Of a stretch of 45,975 nt of DNA, positions 25,401 to 33,818 are shown in pieces. The position numbers were made by a program, and so were the translations under genes. A model generated the notes under the pieces. It did no database searches, was not told the origin of the DNA, and was given only the letters and a program-made list of their open reading frames with translations. The stretch is from assembly GCA_027486795.1 (NCBI GenBank), contig JAIXOI010000032.1, positions 1-45,975 on the forward strand, in the 5' to 3' direction. The stretch comes from Sphingobacteriales bacterium. GTDB lineage: Bacteria > Bacteroidota > Bacteroidia > Chitinophagales > CAIOSU01. Every line of letters starts with the position of its first letter. Within the stretch, counting starts at the first letter, position 1.

Positions 25401-28083
25401 CATCGCAGCCATTACCATTGTTGCCGCAAGGGTTAGTTATTACCCCTGTAATATCTATAAACAACGGAATGCTATCGGCATTGCATAATGAGGTGTCAGG
25501 CGTAATATTGATAAAGGAAGTATCAATATTAATGGTGGTAAAATCTTGGCCGTCGCAAATGCTATCACTTACCGTAAGGGTGTAAATGGTTGGAACAGTA
25601 GGAGTAACCGTAGGGTTGGCTATTGAGGTATTTGATACGCCTGTAGCAGGACTCCATTGGTAAGTATAGGTAGGGTTGTTGGCCGAGCATACAAAAAGGG
25701 TAATGTTCGGTACTTGGGTTACTGGTTGGTTGGTAGGTATAGCGCTAGCAAGCAAACTGCAACCGTCATTAGATGATGTGCTTACAGCACTCATTGATGC
25801 TGCATATGGTACATTGGTTGCTAGTAGCAAATCGTTGCCGCCTGCGTTGGTTGAAGTGGCATCGCCAAAACAAAACTCGATTACCAAATTCGACACACCG
25901 TCCCAATCGTAAAACTGACTAAAAGCAAAGGTATTCAAGCCAGAATTAGTAAGGAAGTTAGCCGAAGAATACACTTCAGTGGTGGTTGGTATCCAGTTGG
26001 CACGGGTAAGTTGGGTAGCCGTGGTGCAGCCCATTCGGATTCGCATGCTTTTAAATACGGCATTACTTGCTTTGGCACCTACATTTAACTGCATTCGGGT
26101 TATGGTACCTGCAGTAAAACCTGCTGCGGTTAAATCGGCGGCACGATAAAGTACTTGATATTTACCATCGCTGCTACCACCAGAAAACGGGGTAACCGAA
26201 GAGGTGGTTGTGCTGGTACCAAAAGTACGAGGCGATGGTAAGTTACCTGCGCCACAGCTACCTGTAGAGATAGATGGGCCGCAAGTTACTACCAATACAC
26301 TTGAGTTTAGTTGCACAGTAGTGCCTGGGCAAACCAGTGCACTTTCAGGGGTTATTGTTACTTGTGGACCGACGCCAATTACATTAACCCTAACAGTGTC
26401 GGTAAGTACGCAACCAGTATCTGAAGTTACTGACACAAAATAGGTGGTCGGCAATATGGGCGAAGAAACCGGATTACGTATTGTTGAATCGGTAAGGCCA
26501 ACACCAGGGCTCCATGAGTAAGTATAAGGGCCAAACGTTGAGTCGGTCACTACATCCAAGAAAGCCAGCGAGTTGCGGCAGATGCTTAAAGTATCGTCGA
26601 CTGGCAAAATATTCACCAAAAAGTTTGGTACCACGGTAACCCTTACGGTATCGCGGTTTTTGCATCGTGCACTTAAATCACTTAGTACAATATAGTCGGT
26701 AGTAACTGTTGGGGTAGCTAGCGGGTTGCGTATAGCTGGGTCATTCAATCCAGCAATTGGCGTCCAGTTAAAAATGTTACCACCGGTAGCAAAAAGTTGT
26801 ATTGGGGCTCCTTCTGAGCAATACACTTGGTCAGGTCCTGCATCGGTTCCGTCCAATACATTAATAGATATGGTTTGGAAAGCTGTGCGGTCAATAGGGC
26901 AAGAGTTAATGCCGTAACTGATAGAAAAGTTCTTTAGACCTGTATCGGCGGCAGTTGTTATCCAATTGAACTGGCCAACTACTGAATCGGTGCCTATGTT
27001 GGTGGTCGTAAAGGTTGCACCGGGGAATGCTTGGGTAGCGTTTGAGCTAAGGGTAATGTTTTGACCGCCGAGGCTGATGCTGAAACGAATCGTATCGCCT
27101 GGGCAAGCCTCAATTTCGTAAGGGCCTGTAAATACACCACCCGTTACGGAAGCCGAATCGATACCATCTTCATTGATAACGCCATACGGAGGGTTACAAA
27201 GCGGCGGCCCAAGCACTATTACTTGAATGTCGCGCATGGTTGAGCCTATCAATACTCCATTTCTATATTCATCAACTCTTACGGCAATAACACCAACTTG
27301 TGCTTGTTGTGGCACAAAAAACATTTGGCCAGTATTGTTATTGAAGTTGAAAGTGTTATTGGTAGTTAGTGGGTTGTTTACAGTAAATCCTGCCGCGTAA
27401 GGAATAGTTTGGCCGGGGCCTTGCAATGGCTGAATGAGGGTGTATACCAATGAGTCGCCATCTACGTCAACGGTTCCTTGGTTGTATAGGATAGAATCGA
27501 GGAAACAAAAGTACGGTACCGGGCGGTTGGTAAACCTAGGCGAGTTGTTGCAAATGCGGTCGCCGTTGGGCAAAGTGGTGTTGTTGATGAAAGCTTCAAC
27601 ATACAAATCAACCGCACCAGGGTTTTGTAAAGTTTGGATGATTGCGTTGCGTGCGTTCAAATCAAACGCTATGCGCCATGCGTTACATTGCGCGTTGGCT
27701 ACCCACAAAAAGCTGTACTGGTATTGTTCTACGCCGGGCAAGCTTCCACCATTACAAGTACTGTTTTGTATTTGGGCATTACAAAGTGCCGATACCTCAC
27801 TGCCGTTGGGTATACCTTCGGGCTGTATCAGGGTAGTGCGGGGTGCTGTAACGGTGGTGGTAGTGCCGGTACAAGTGTTAGTGATACCGATGCTTGCGGT
27901 GGCTGGGGCGGTTATACCATCGCAATCGCGGTAAAAATTAATAGTAATGCGAAATGAATCTTGGCCTACACATTCATAAAAAATATCGGCTCCCATGGCA
28001 TGCGATGCATGGGATTTTGGGGCAAATGCAAATAAAAGGGCTGTCGTTGTCAGGAAAGTGAGTAAAAAATTCTTCAAGCTCAT
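22423..28083 (-). CDS. 1886-aa surface protein with T9SS type B C-terminal sorting domain
   Basis: A signal peptide ends near PKSHASHA, followed by the N-terminal region (HAMGADIFYECVGQDSFRI) typical of large Bacteroidetes surface proteins. Next come Ig/PKD-like modules ending in patterns like TPTVTTDYIV, with two inserted domains of about 200 aa (about 604-798 and 884-1084) that resemble each other. About ten modules of 80-85 aa follow, with Leu-Gly-x-Asp-Thr and GTYTVTVT...GC. The last ~85 residues (FSPNGDGANDTYFPL, FRIYNRWGELVFDE, PMGTYVYYAVI) are the gliding motility-associated, type B sorting domain recognised by T9SS. It is probably an adhesin on the cell surface. It heads the operon with PorP/SprF and OmpA partners. 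Confidence 0.94.
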   Translation of the reverse strand: MSLKNFLLTFLTTTALLFAFAPKSHASHAMGADIFYECVGQDSFRITINFYRDCDGITAPATASIGITNTCTGTTTTVTAPRTTLIQPEGIPNGSEVSALCNAQIQNSTCNGGSLPGVEQYQYSFLWVANAQCNAWRIAFDLNARNAIIQTLQNPGAVDLYVEAFINNTTLPNGDRICNNSPRFTNRPVPYFCFLDSILYNQGTVDVDGDSLVYTLIQPLQGPGQTIPYAAGFTVNNPLTTNNTFNFNNNTGQMFFVPQQAQVGVIAVRVDEYRNGVLIGSTMRDIQVIVLGPPLCNPPYGVINEDGIDSASVTGGVFTGPYEIEACPGDTIRFSISLGGQNITLSSNATQAFPGATFTTTNIGTDSVVGQFNWITTAADTGLKNFSISYGINSCPIDRTAFQTISINVLDGTDAGPDQVYCSEGAPIQLFATGGNIFNWTPIAGLNDPAIRNPLATPTVTTDYIVLSDLSARCKNRDTVRVTVVPNFLVNILPVDDTLSICRNSLAFLDVVTDSTFGPYTYSWSPGVGLTDSTIRNPVSSPILPTTYFVSVTSDTGCVLTDTVRVNVIGVGPQVTITPESALVCPGTTVQLNSSVLVVTCGPSISTGSCGAGNLPSPRTFGTSTTTSSVTPFSGGSSDGKYQVLYRAADLTAAGFTAGTITRMQLNVGAKASNAVFKSMRIRMGCTTATQLTRANWIPTTTEVYSSANFLTNSGLNTFAFSQFYDWDGVSNLVIEFCFGDATSTNAGGNDLLLATNVPYAASMSAVSTSSNDGCSLLASAIPTNQPVTQVPNITLFVCSANNPTYTYQWSPATGVSNTSIANPTVTPTVPTIYTLTVSDSICDGQDFTTINIDTSFINITPDTSLCNADSIPLFIDITGVITNPCGNNGNGCDGNQDTTVVGTGNLSNTSTGYPAPYGNNYESVRQQYLYRASDLLAAGVTPGRLTGLGFNILNRLGSPNYRNFSIKIKCTGTAALTQGVPEGGTFVQVFNPKNISLPANGWTFHDFDNDFDWDGTTNLLIEVCFNNDTDPTQTTNITANSLITSTNSGYVASTWYPIDNQDACSGAIGLPNTLGASNNRPNIRLYTCDAAPPFTVSWNPANTLTDASSLNPVAFPSVTTTYTATVTTSNGCVKTGSVTVTVGTLPYTTTPDTTICNGGSAQLRVFGSNGYTYNWTTGTQSLSCTTCANPVATPDTTTTYFVSISDGNCTLTDSIVVTVFNLDGNVILDPGSLCVFDSTLLLAAGGYDGYLWSNNDTTATTWIFAAGTYTLTITDASGCTAVDTIDVNVAAEPYVNLGNDTSICVGDSVVLSVSSNYTTYTWNIQTQVDTGYTVLTTGSYQVTVVDANGCVSNDSISVFVNTVPIVNLGNDTAICENEPLILSVSLQPGYSYIWQDGTTGPVYSVDSTGTYYVTVSGGLNCFASDTINVVVNPAPDVDLGPDVQSCVGQVEILRAGQGFATYLWNTNSTIDSLVVTQTGVYSVTVADAIGCRDIDSIEVTFFNPIVTLNDTTLCEGSTVTLDAGQFAEYNWNNGDTTRTITVDTSGTYTVTVTNTFGCTATGSSDVTIVPAPTPSITASADTICPGGASATLDAGAGYSSYAWSTTETTQTISVAAEGTYTVTVTNTLGCSATASYVIYSFAFATLTLDDLVLCPGDTLSYSTSTAYTDYQWSNGSTTANTTFTETGVYYLTVTNAQGCVATDSLIVSDGGFTASAFVDPTQVDAGESATLSVDVLGGTGNYSYNWSPSTYLDGSTLANPVSTPDSTLTYLVLVTDDSTGCTASDTVTITVFDGARFAFTDAFSPNGDGANDTYFPLTYGNAAVTTFRIYNRWGELVFDELTPWNGQLDGVNQPMGTYVYYAVIEITAADGVTTETVQGSFTLLR

Positions 28084-28138
28084 CCTAAGTTTTTTTGAAT
28101 CATTAAATCCATTCGTAACACAATGAAGTGTAAGCCTA

Positions 28139-28146
28139 CAAAGTTA
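28139..28146 (-). promoter_or_regulatory. -7 box TAACTTTG for the surface-protein operon
   Basis: On the minus strand TAACTTTG matches TAnnTTTG exactly, 55 bp before the start of the 1886-aa cargo gene. I see no good -33 element. Confidence 0.4.
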
Positions 28147-28370
28147 ACAAAAGTTTGTTAGTATCCGCCATTTTGGTTCACATAATATAATGTATCACTT
28201 TATGGTGCGTTTGCTTGCAATACTTTGCCCATCACTAAGTTTTACGGTTTCTTTTACATTTTTAATTATTGTTTGGCAATCGGCAAATTGATTGATTTGG
28301 CAGTTGAATTGTTGCAAGCAGTAATTGAATAGTTGGCAGGCTAGAATGACTTGCTATCCACATAGGCATG

Positions 28371-28402
28371 TTGTTAATTGCTTTATAGGGTATATACTTT
28401 TG
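28371..28402 (+). promoter_or_regulatory. promoter of the EGF-like lipoprotein gene
   Basis: TTG at 28371-28373 and TACTTTTG at 28395-28402 are separated by 21 bp, within the Bacteroidetes -33/-7 spacing. The lipoprotein ATG follows 65 bp downstream. The remainder of 28147-28370 holds no gene; it contains AATTGTTGCAAG at 28307-28318. Confidence 0.5.
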
Positions 28403-28467
28403 CATCAAGTTTTTTTGTTAATATTGTGCCACATTAACCATTGATAAACCAACAAAAAAACAACAAC

Positions 28468-29019
28468 ATGAAAAATCTATTCTCAATTAAAAACTTTGCT
28501 ACAGCAGTTTTGGCACTGGGCTTTGTGTTCAGCTTCACTTCTTGCGAAGAGGATCTTTGTAAAGATGTAACTTGCGCTACTGGCGGTACACTTACCGATA
28601 ATGGCACTACTTGCACTTGTGTTTGCGGTGATGGTTATGAAGGAACTGATTGTGCAACACTTAGCCGCACTAAGTTTTTGTCTGCTTCTGGAGCTGAAAC
28701 TACTTGGGATGCCATAGACATTTGTCCTCTTGGTGGAGGTGTTATTGATACGTTTGCTTTTGATGCAAAAATTCAGCCTTCTGGATCAAGTGAAATCAGC
28801 GTTTTGGTAAATAATTTTGGTGGATTTGGAACACAATACACTTTTACCGTTCCAGTTGACGGAGACAGGTTTGATTTATCAACTTTTGACTTCGGTGGTG
28901 TAACTGTTACTAATATTTCTGGTCGAATTAACGCTGCTGGAACTGTTATTACTGTAACTTACAGTTCTACCGATGCTAATGGTACTATTAGCTGCAGTGG
29001 AACTTGGAATTTAAGGTAA
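28468..29019 (+). CDS. lipoprotein with an EGF-like cysteine-rich segment
   Basis: From the ATG at 28468 the product is 183 aa. The signal peptide ends FSFTSC with the lipidated cysteine at residue 26. Right after it come six or more closely spaced cysteines (CKDVTC, CTCVCGDGYEGTDC), the pattern of an EGF-like module, whose last part fits the C-x-C-x-GYxGxxC signature. Residues about 60-183 are beta-rich with no recognised family and end SCSGTWNLR, similar in feel to small calycin-like lipid-anchored proteins. I chose this ATG because the longer frame adds nine residues that break the signal peptide. Promoter and terminator bracket it as a single-gene unit. Confidence 0.83.
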   Translation: MKNLFSIKNFATAVLALGFVFSFTSCEEDLCKDVTCATGGTLTDNGTTCTCVCGDGYEGTDCATLSRTKFLSASGAETTWDAIDICPLGGGVIDTFAFDAKIQPSGSSEISVLVNNFGGFGTQYTFTVPVDGDRFDLSTFDFGGVTVTNISGRINAAGTVITVTYSSTDANGTISCSGTWNLR

Positions 29020-29051
29020 AATTATTAGGTTAACACCTAAAGATATTTCTT

Positions 29052-29088
29052 TGGGCTATCTCATCTTATGGGGTAGCCCATTTTTTTT
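29052..29088 (+). terminator. Rho-independent terminator of the EGF-like lipoprotein gene
   Basis: TGGGCTA (29052-29058) pairs with TAGCCCA (29074-29080), followed by eight T residues at 29081-29088. It lies 33 bp after the stop codon. Confidence 0.8.
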
Positions 29089-29150
29089 AATTAGATATTG
29101 CTGTCTAAGTTTTAAGTAATATAAGCAGTCGGGTAGATAGTATTGCAGGC

Positions 29151-29184
29151 AAAAAAAAGAGGCAACCCAATTAAGGTTGCCTCT
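29151..29184 (-). terminator. Rho-independent terminator of the small coiled-coil lipoprotein gene
   Basis: On the minus strand AGAGGCAACC pairs with GGTTGCCTCT around a 7-nt loop and is followed by a run of T (the A-run at 29151-29158). It lies 23 bp after the stop of the lipoprotein gene at 29208. Confidence 0.8.
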
Positions 29185-29207
29185 CTTAGTTTATGCAAAG
29201 CGAATAA

Positions 29208-29600
29208 TCATGGATTTTTGGTTCCGCCGCGTTTGGTGTTTGTATTACCACCATCAGTTGGGTTGGTAGTTCCGCCACGATTTGTATTAGTATTACCTTC
29301 TACCTTCTTAGGCTCTTCCTTTACTGGCGCAGGAGCTGGCTTAGGCTTAGGCTTAACCGCTACAGTACCTTTAGGAGCAGTCAATGAATCGATGATGTAT
29401 TGCAATGAGTCAACTTGAACCTGGAAAGTAGTGGTCAAGTTGGTTACTTCTTCTTGTTGGGTCAATACCAAAGCATCGCGCTCTTGTTTTGCCGCATCAA
29501 GTTGTGCTTGTATTTCTGCAATTTTGGCTGAGCCATCGTCGCAACCAGCAAATGCCAATGTAAGGGCAACACCGCCGGCAAATAGGATACCTTTCTTCAT
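29208..29600 (-). CDS. small lipoprotein with coiled coil and Pro/Lys-rich tail
   Basis: The 130-aa protein has a lipoprotein signal (MKKGILFAGGVALTLAFAGC, Cys20) and a helical coiled-coil segment at about residues 25-75 (EIQAQLDAAKQERDALVL). The tail has alternating KP/AP residues (KPKPKPAPAP) and a low-complexity NTNTNRGGTTN end with a repeated NTN-GGT motif. The layout is that of small anchored spacer proteins at the outer membrane, reminiscent of Lpp-like or cell-wall-spanning lipoproteins; function is unknown. It is a single-gene unit with its own terminator. Confidence 0.8.
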   Translation of the reverse strand: MKKGILFAGGVALTLAFAGCDDGSAKIAEIQAQLDAAKQERDALVLTQQEEVTNLTTTFQVQVDSLQYIIDSLTAPKGTVAVKPKPKPAPAPVKEEPKKVEGNTNTNRGGTTNPTDGGNTNTKRGGTKNP

Positions 29601-29874
29601 GATGGTTGTTTTTCTGTTTGAGATTTTCAGCGTAAAACTACAATTTTTATAATAAACAAAAGGGCTATGCTGGCATATATTGCGTGCACATTAGGCTTAA
29701 TTACCCAAGTTAAAGGATGACAGGTATGTAATGGGCAATGAACTGCTGTAAATAGGTATTAAAGCAGCCAAAAACATATTGGCAATTGTTGCGAGTGGAT
29801 ATTTCCCTCTTCAAATTCGCTATAGCGACTTTTGATTATTGAGAATCATTACTTGCCCTATATTGGCTATATAA
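29601..29874. other. gene-free spacer
   Basis: AT-rich spacer before the start of the lipoprotein and after the end of the adaptor gene. I see no gene or strong hairpin; GCAATTGTTGC at 29782-29792 resembles words upstream of other surface genes. Confidence 0.5.
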
Positions 29875-30951
29875 TTATTGCTGTGTTTTAATGGCCACGG
29901 TGCCATCTACACCCTCTAGTAGCTCGGCATTGATGCCGTCTGATAGGCCAGTTTTAACGGGCTTTTTCTCAAACACTTGCGGGGTGGTTTCCACCTCAAC
30001 AAACACTGAGTCGTTGGCAAAAAGCAGGTCACGCTCTTTAACAGCTAACACTGAGTCGCGTTGGTCAAGTATTATGTCGGCGTTGGCGCTTAAGCCCGCC
30101 CTTATAAACAGGTCTTCGGGCTGGGTAAGGGCTGCTTTTATCTCAAACTTGATGGTGCCTTGGTCGGTAACTCCTTTAGGGCTTATATACTCCAGTTTGG
30201 CCTCAAACGTTCTACCCTCAATGGCGCCAATGGTAATGCGCAGTGGCATGCCTACTTTTATTTTGCCTACTTCACTTTCGTCAATAGAGCCCTTGAAAAT
30301 CAAATCGTTCATATCGGCAATAATGGCTACTGTGGTACCCTCATTGAAAGTGTTACTCTGTATTACTTGCGTGCCTACCTTTACGGGTACATCCAATACC
30401 ATCCCGTCAATTGTGGCCAATACTATGGTAGTAGTTTGTTTGCTGCGGCTGCTAATACCTTCTTTTATCAACTGAACGGTATTGAGTGCATTAGCGTAAT
30501 CCTCTTTGCTTTGCTCGTAGTCGAACAAAAATTGGCGATACTCAACCTCTGATATGGCCTTGGCTTCGTAAAGCTTTTTCCGTCGCTCAAATTCTATTTG
30601 TGCTTGTTCCATGGCCAATTTGGCTTTGTTTACCGACGATTCGGCATTGCCCAAATTCACATCATCGGGTATTATTTTGATGCGGGCTATCTTTTGGCCC
30701 TTCTTTACCTTTTGGCCAGCCACTACAAATAACTCGTCAATAATGCCACTAATCTGTGGTTTAAGGGTAACTTCTTTGCGTGGTTCAACGGCTCCGTTGG
30801 CAACGGTCTTTACCACTATATCGGTTTTGAATGGTGCGGAGGTTTCATAAATAACCGGGGCTTTTTGGCTTTTTTCGAAAAGGTAGTAACCCACATACCC
30901 TAGCATGCCCAATAGAATAACCAAAAACAACGTAACAAGTACTTTTTTCAT
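29875..30951 (-). CDS. periplasmic adaptor (membrane fusion protein), MacA/HlyD type
   Basis: The 358-aa protein has an N-terminal membrane anchor (LVTLFLVILLGMLGYVGYYLF), then a beta/lipoyl half (GAVEPRKEVTLKPQISGIID followed by VVAGQKVKKGQKIARI). An alpha-helical hairpin lies at about 100-165 (AKLAMEQAQIEFERRKKLYE), followed by the second lipoyl half and beta-barrel (GTVAIIADMNDLIFKGSIDE). This is the adaptor that bridges an inner-membrane ABC transporter of the MacB type to an outer-membrane TolC-like channel. It follows the two permease genes on the same strand. No TolC homologue is present in the window. The end of the protein (TVAIKTQQ) looks slightly shorter than many relatives. Confidence 0.9.
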   Translation of the reverse strand: MKKVLVTLFLVILLGMLGYVGYYLFEKSQKAPVIYETSAPFKTDIVVKTVANGAVEPRKEVTLKPQISGIIDELFVVAGQKVKKGQKIARIKIIPDDVNLGNAESSVNKAKLAMEQAQIEFERRKKLYEAKAISEVEYRQFLFDYEQSKEDYANALNTVQLIKEGISSRSKQTTTIVLATIDGMVLDVPVKVGTQVIQSNTFNEGTTVAIIADMNDLIFKGSIDESEVGKIKVGMPLRITIGAIEGRTFEAKLEYISPKGVTDQGTIKFEIKAALTQPEDLFIRAGLSANADIILDQRDSVLAVKERDLLFANDSVFVEVETTPQVFEKKPVKTGLSDGINAELLEGVDGTVAIKTQQ

Positions 30952-31062
30952 TTTCTCTCTTTAGTGTCAATTTTAAAAGTCCACGGTCGACAGTTAGTAG
31001 TCCATGGTTTTTAGCTCTAATTTCTTATCTCTCATTTCTTATCTCTTATCTCTCATCTGCAC

Positions 31063-32328
31063 TTATTCTGTTCTCAACGCTTTTATTGGGTCTATTTTTA
31101 CGGCCCTACTAGCTGGGTACCAGCCTGCAAACACCCCAATAACGATAAGCACCACCACCGACATAATGGCCACCCAAGCATCAATTTCTGGCCTGCGGAA
31201 CATACTGCCTTCTCCCTCGGCACTTTGAACAGGCACGCCAATGACATAATCCAATAAGTCAATAATGCCTATACCCAGCGCCAAACCAATAAAGCCCGAT
31301 AGAAACGTAACTATAATGGCTTCGCTGATAATCATCACTAATATATTGCCTGGCGTGGCACCCATGGCTTTGCGTATACCTATTTCTTTGGTGCGCTCGG
31401 CAACGGATATGAGCATGATGTTCATTACGCCTATGCCGCCAGAAAAAAGGGTACCCATACCTACTATAAGGATAATGAGATTGAGACCCGCGAACAGGGT
31501 ATTAAACTTGGCCGATTCGGTGGCTGCGTTGAACGAGCCAACCGCTCTTGTATCTTCAGGGCTGATGTGGTGCCTGCTGAGTAGGATTTTCTTTACTTTT
31601 TGTTCGGCTTCATATGGGTCGATGCCGGGTTTTACCGAAAGGGCAAACCAACCAACGGTTTCGCCCCAGTTGAAAACGCGCTGAAACGTAGAGAACGGCA
31701 CATAAATGGTGTTGAGGTCTCTAATAGCCTCTTGGCCTGATTTATTGATAGTAAATACCCCAACTACCTGAAAAAACACCCCTTGTATTTTAATGTACGA
31801 GCCTAATACCTCTTCGCCTGGGTCGTATAGTTCGTCCACTATTTTTTGACCGATAACGCAAATTTTCCGCTTGTCGTTTATATCGTTATAATTGAGGAAA
31901 CGACCGCTGGTCATTTTCATTTGTTGTATGTGGATGATTTCAGGGTAGTCGCCACAAACCGTATAGTTGCCAGTTTTGGTATTGCGGCCTACATTGTTAT
32001 CGTTGCCATATCCGCCCAGTTGGCCGCGGGGGCACACGTACTTAAGCTCTGGTACTTGCTCTTTTAGGGCGGTTACGTCCCCATTTTTGAAATCGTAGGT
32101 TCGGCCAGGCTTAAAACCTTTATACGGCATGGTTGTTTTTTGGCCCCAAACGAACATACTGTTCATGTCTAAACCTTCGAACATGGCTCTGATGCCGTTT
32201 TGCAGCCCATTGCCCGCACCAAGCAACAATACCAGCATTAATATACCCCAAAACACCCCCATCGACGTGAGGAAGGTTCGCAAAGGGTTGCGTGCCATGG
32301 TGCTTAATATTTCGAGAAATTTATCCAT
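31063..32328 (-). CDS. ABC transporter permease, MacB/FtsX type (second of two)
   Basis: The 421-aa protein has one N-terminal membrane helix (MGVFWGILMLVLLLGAGNGL), a large periplasmic MacB-type domain (about residues 45-275), and three C-terminal helices of the FtsX fold. These include IGVMNIMLISVAERTKEIGI, where the coupling sequence RTKEIGIRKAMGATPGNIL is intact. It lacks its own ATPase domain. Related systems export antimicrobials, lipoproteins or toxins from the periplasmic side by mechanotransmission. It lies 138 bp after the paralogous permease gene; the gap holds a 27-bp inverted repeat. About 110 bp separate it from the adaptor gene. Confidence 0.9.
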   Translation of the reverse strand: MDKFLEILSTMARNPLRTFLTSMGVFWGILMLVLLLGAGNGLQNGIRAMFEGLDMNSMFVWGQKTTMPYKGFKPGRTYDFKNGDVTALKEQVPELKYVCPRGQLGGYGNDNNVGRNTKTGNYTVCGDYPEIIHIQQMKMTSGRFLNYNDINDKRKICVIGQKIVDELYDPGEEVLGSYIKIQGVFFQVVGVFTINKSGQEAIRDLNTIYVPFSTFQRVFNWGETVGWFALSVKPGIDPYEAEQKVKKILLSRHHISPEDTRAVGSFNAATESAKFNTLFAGLNLIILIVGMGTLFSGGIGVMNIMLISVAERTKEIGIRKAMGATPGNILVMIISEAIIVTFLSGFIGLALGIGIIDLLDYVIGVPVQSAEGEGSMFRRPEIDAWVAIMSVVVLIVIGVFAGWYPASRAVKIDPIKALRTE

Positions 32329-32337
32329 CTTTTTAAT

Positions 32338-32447
32338 GTACGAAGTACGATGTACGAGGTACGATTTTATTTTATCAATGTTTTTAAACTAAAAAGTCAT
32401 TTTCACTCATACCTAGTACCTCGTACCTCGTACATCGTACTTCGTAC
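32338..32447. repeat. 27-bp perfect inverted repeat between the permease genes
   Basis: The 27-nt arm at 32338-32364 (GTACGAAGTACGATGTACGA at its start) is exactly complementary to 32421-32447, around a 56-nt loop. Both arms are made of the word GTACGA with single-base changes. Related words lie at 277-312. In the transcript this would be a long hairpin in the middle of an operon. Confidence 0.75.
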
Positions 32448-32466
32448 CTCGCAAATCGTACATTCT

Positions 32467-33771
32467 TCAAACGTCTCTTATAGCAGTTATTGGGTTAACC
32501 CTAGCAGCCCTTAGTGCCGGAATCAAACCTGCAATTACCCCAGCAATTATCAATATCACAGTAGCCGCAATGGCTACTTCCAAATCCACTTCGGGCTTAC
32601 CCAAGTAGCTGTTGGTTCGGCCATGTTGGTCAACACCGGCATCGCTCATGAGACTACCGATAAGTTCAATAAGGCCTATGCCAGCAAGCAAACCCAAGTA
32701 GCCGGCAAATACGGTCATAAGCAGTGCTTCTTGCAGTATCATAAATACTATAGAGGCAGGGGTCGCGCCTAGGGCTTTGCGAATGCCTATTTCGCGGGTT
32801 CGTTCTTTTACAGTTATTACCATAATATTGCCTATGCCCACAATACCAATCAATATAGTCATAAGGCCAACCACCCACATCGTAATATTGAGTGCCGTAA
32901 AAACTTGCCTTATTTGTGCTACATTTTTTACATTGTTGTAAAAACTTACCGCCTTTTTATCGTCTGGGCTAATGGAGTACTTGTCTTGTATCAGTTTAGT
33001 TACATCTTCTTCAATCAGTTTGCTGCCAGCCACATCATCTCCCGGAATCATTAAAATTATCTGGTCTACTTTATTGGGTTTTTCGTAAAGCTTTTGCGAC
33101 GTAGACAGTGGCACATACATGCGCTGCATATCGCGTTCGCCACCTGGGTCGGTAAATACGCCAATAACTTTATAATTGATGCCGTTAACGGATATGTATT
33201 TTCCCAGTGCATCTTCACCGGGCTCAAATAGCTGTTCGAAGGCTAACTTACCAATAGCAGTTACTTTTTTGCTTTCAATAAGGTCTGTTTCGTTTATAAA
33301 CCGCCCACTGGTCATCGTAAGGTTTTCGAGGTAACGATAACTAGGAGTTACCCCTATGAGCTCAAACGAAGTGGACCGTTTGCCATAGGTAACAGTAGGG
33401 GAGAGGCTCCAGTAGTTGTTTCTGCTCGAGCCACTTTCTACCGATTCAATTTCGCCAGTAAGCATATTTAGGTCCTTGTTCTCAAGGGTTATTTCGCGGC
33501 CTGGCCTAAAGCCTTTGTAGGCCAGGCTAGTAGTACCAGTGTTTACCCACAAACTATTGATGGCATCGCCTGCAAAGTCGGCTTCGGTGCCATTTTGCAA
33601 TGCCTTTACTGTACCCATAAGCACCACGAGCATAAATATGCCCCAAGCTATGCTAAAGGCAGTAAGCGCAACCCTAAGCGGGCTGCGCGCCATTATGGTT
33701 AATATTTCTTGCCATTGATCAAACACGGAGCCAAAGTTAAATAGAAGTGTCGTAGGCACTGCTATCGGCAT
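32467..33771 (-). CDS. ABC transporter permease, MacB/FtsX type (first of two)
   Basis: The 434-aa protein is a paralogue of the next gene with the same layout: first helix near residues 33-56 (ALTAFSIAWGIFMLVVLMGT), a periplasmic domain to about 290, and three C-terminal helices. TVKERTREIGIRKALGATP is the coupling helix to the ATPase. It has no nucleotide-binding domain. The annotated ATG at 33771 puts 15 extra residues ahead of a possible GTG start (33726) that would begin VFDQWQEIL, close to family norm. The pair probably forms a heterodimer served by an ATPase encoded elsewhere. Confidence 0.88.
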   Translation of the reverse strand: MPIAVPTTLLFNFGSVFDQWQEILTIMARSPLRVALTAFSIAWGIFMLVVLMGTVKALQNGTEADFAGDAINSLWVNTGTTSLAYKGFRPGREITLENKDLNMLTGEIESVESGSSRNNYWSLSPTVTYGKRSTSFELIGVTPSYRYLENLTMTSGRFINETDLIESKKVTAIGKLAFEQLFEPGEDALGKYISVNGINYKVIGVFTDPGGERDMQRMYVPLSTSQKLYEKPNKVDQIILMIPGDDVAGSKLIEEDVTKLIQDKYSISPDDKKAVSFYNNVKNVAQIRQVFTALNITMWVVGLMTILIGIVGIGNIMVITVKERTREIGIRKALGATPASIVFMILQEALLMTVFAGYLGLLAGIGLIELIGSLMSDAGVDQHGRTNSYLGKPEVDLEVAIAATVILIIAGVIAGLIPALRAARVNPITAIRDV

Positions 33772-33818
33772 AGCCCCTTCCGTCTATGAAATCAAGGTAA
33801 TTGCCGAAAAAAGTAGAA

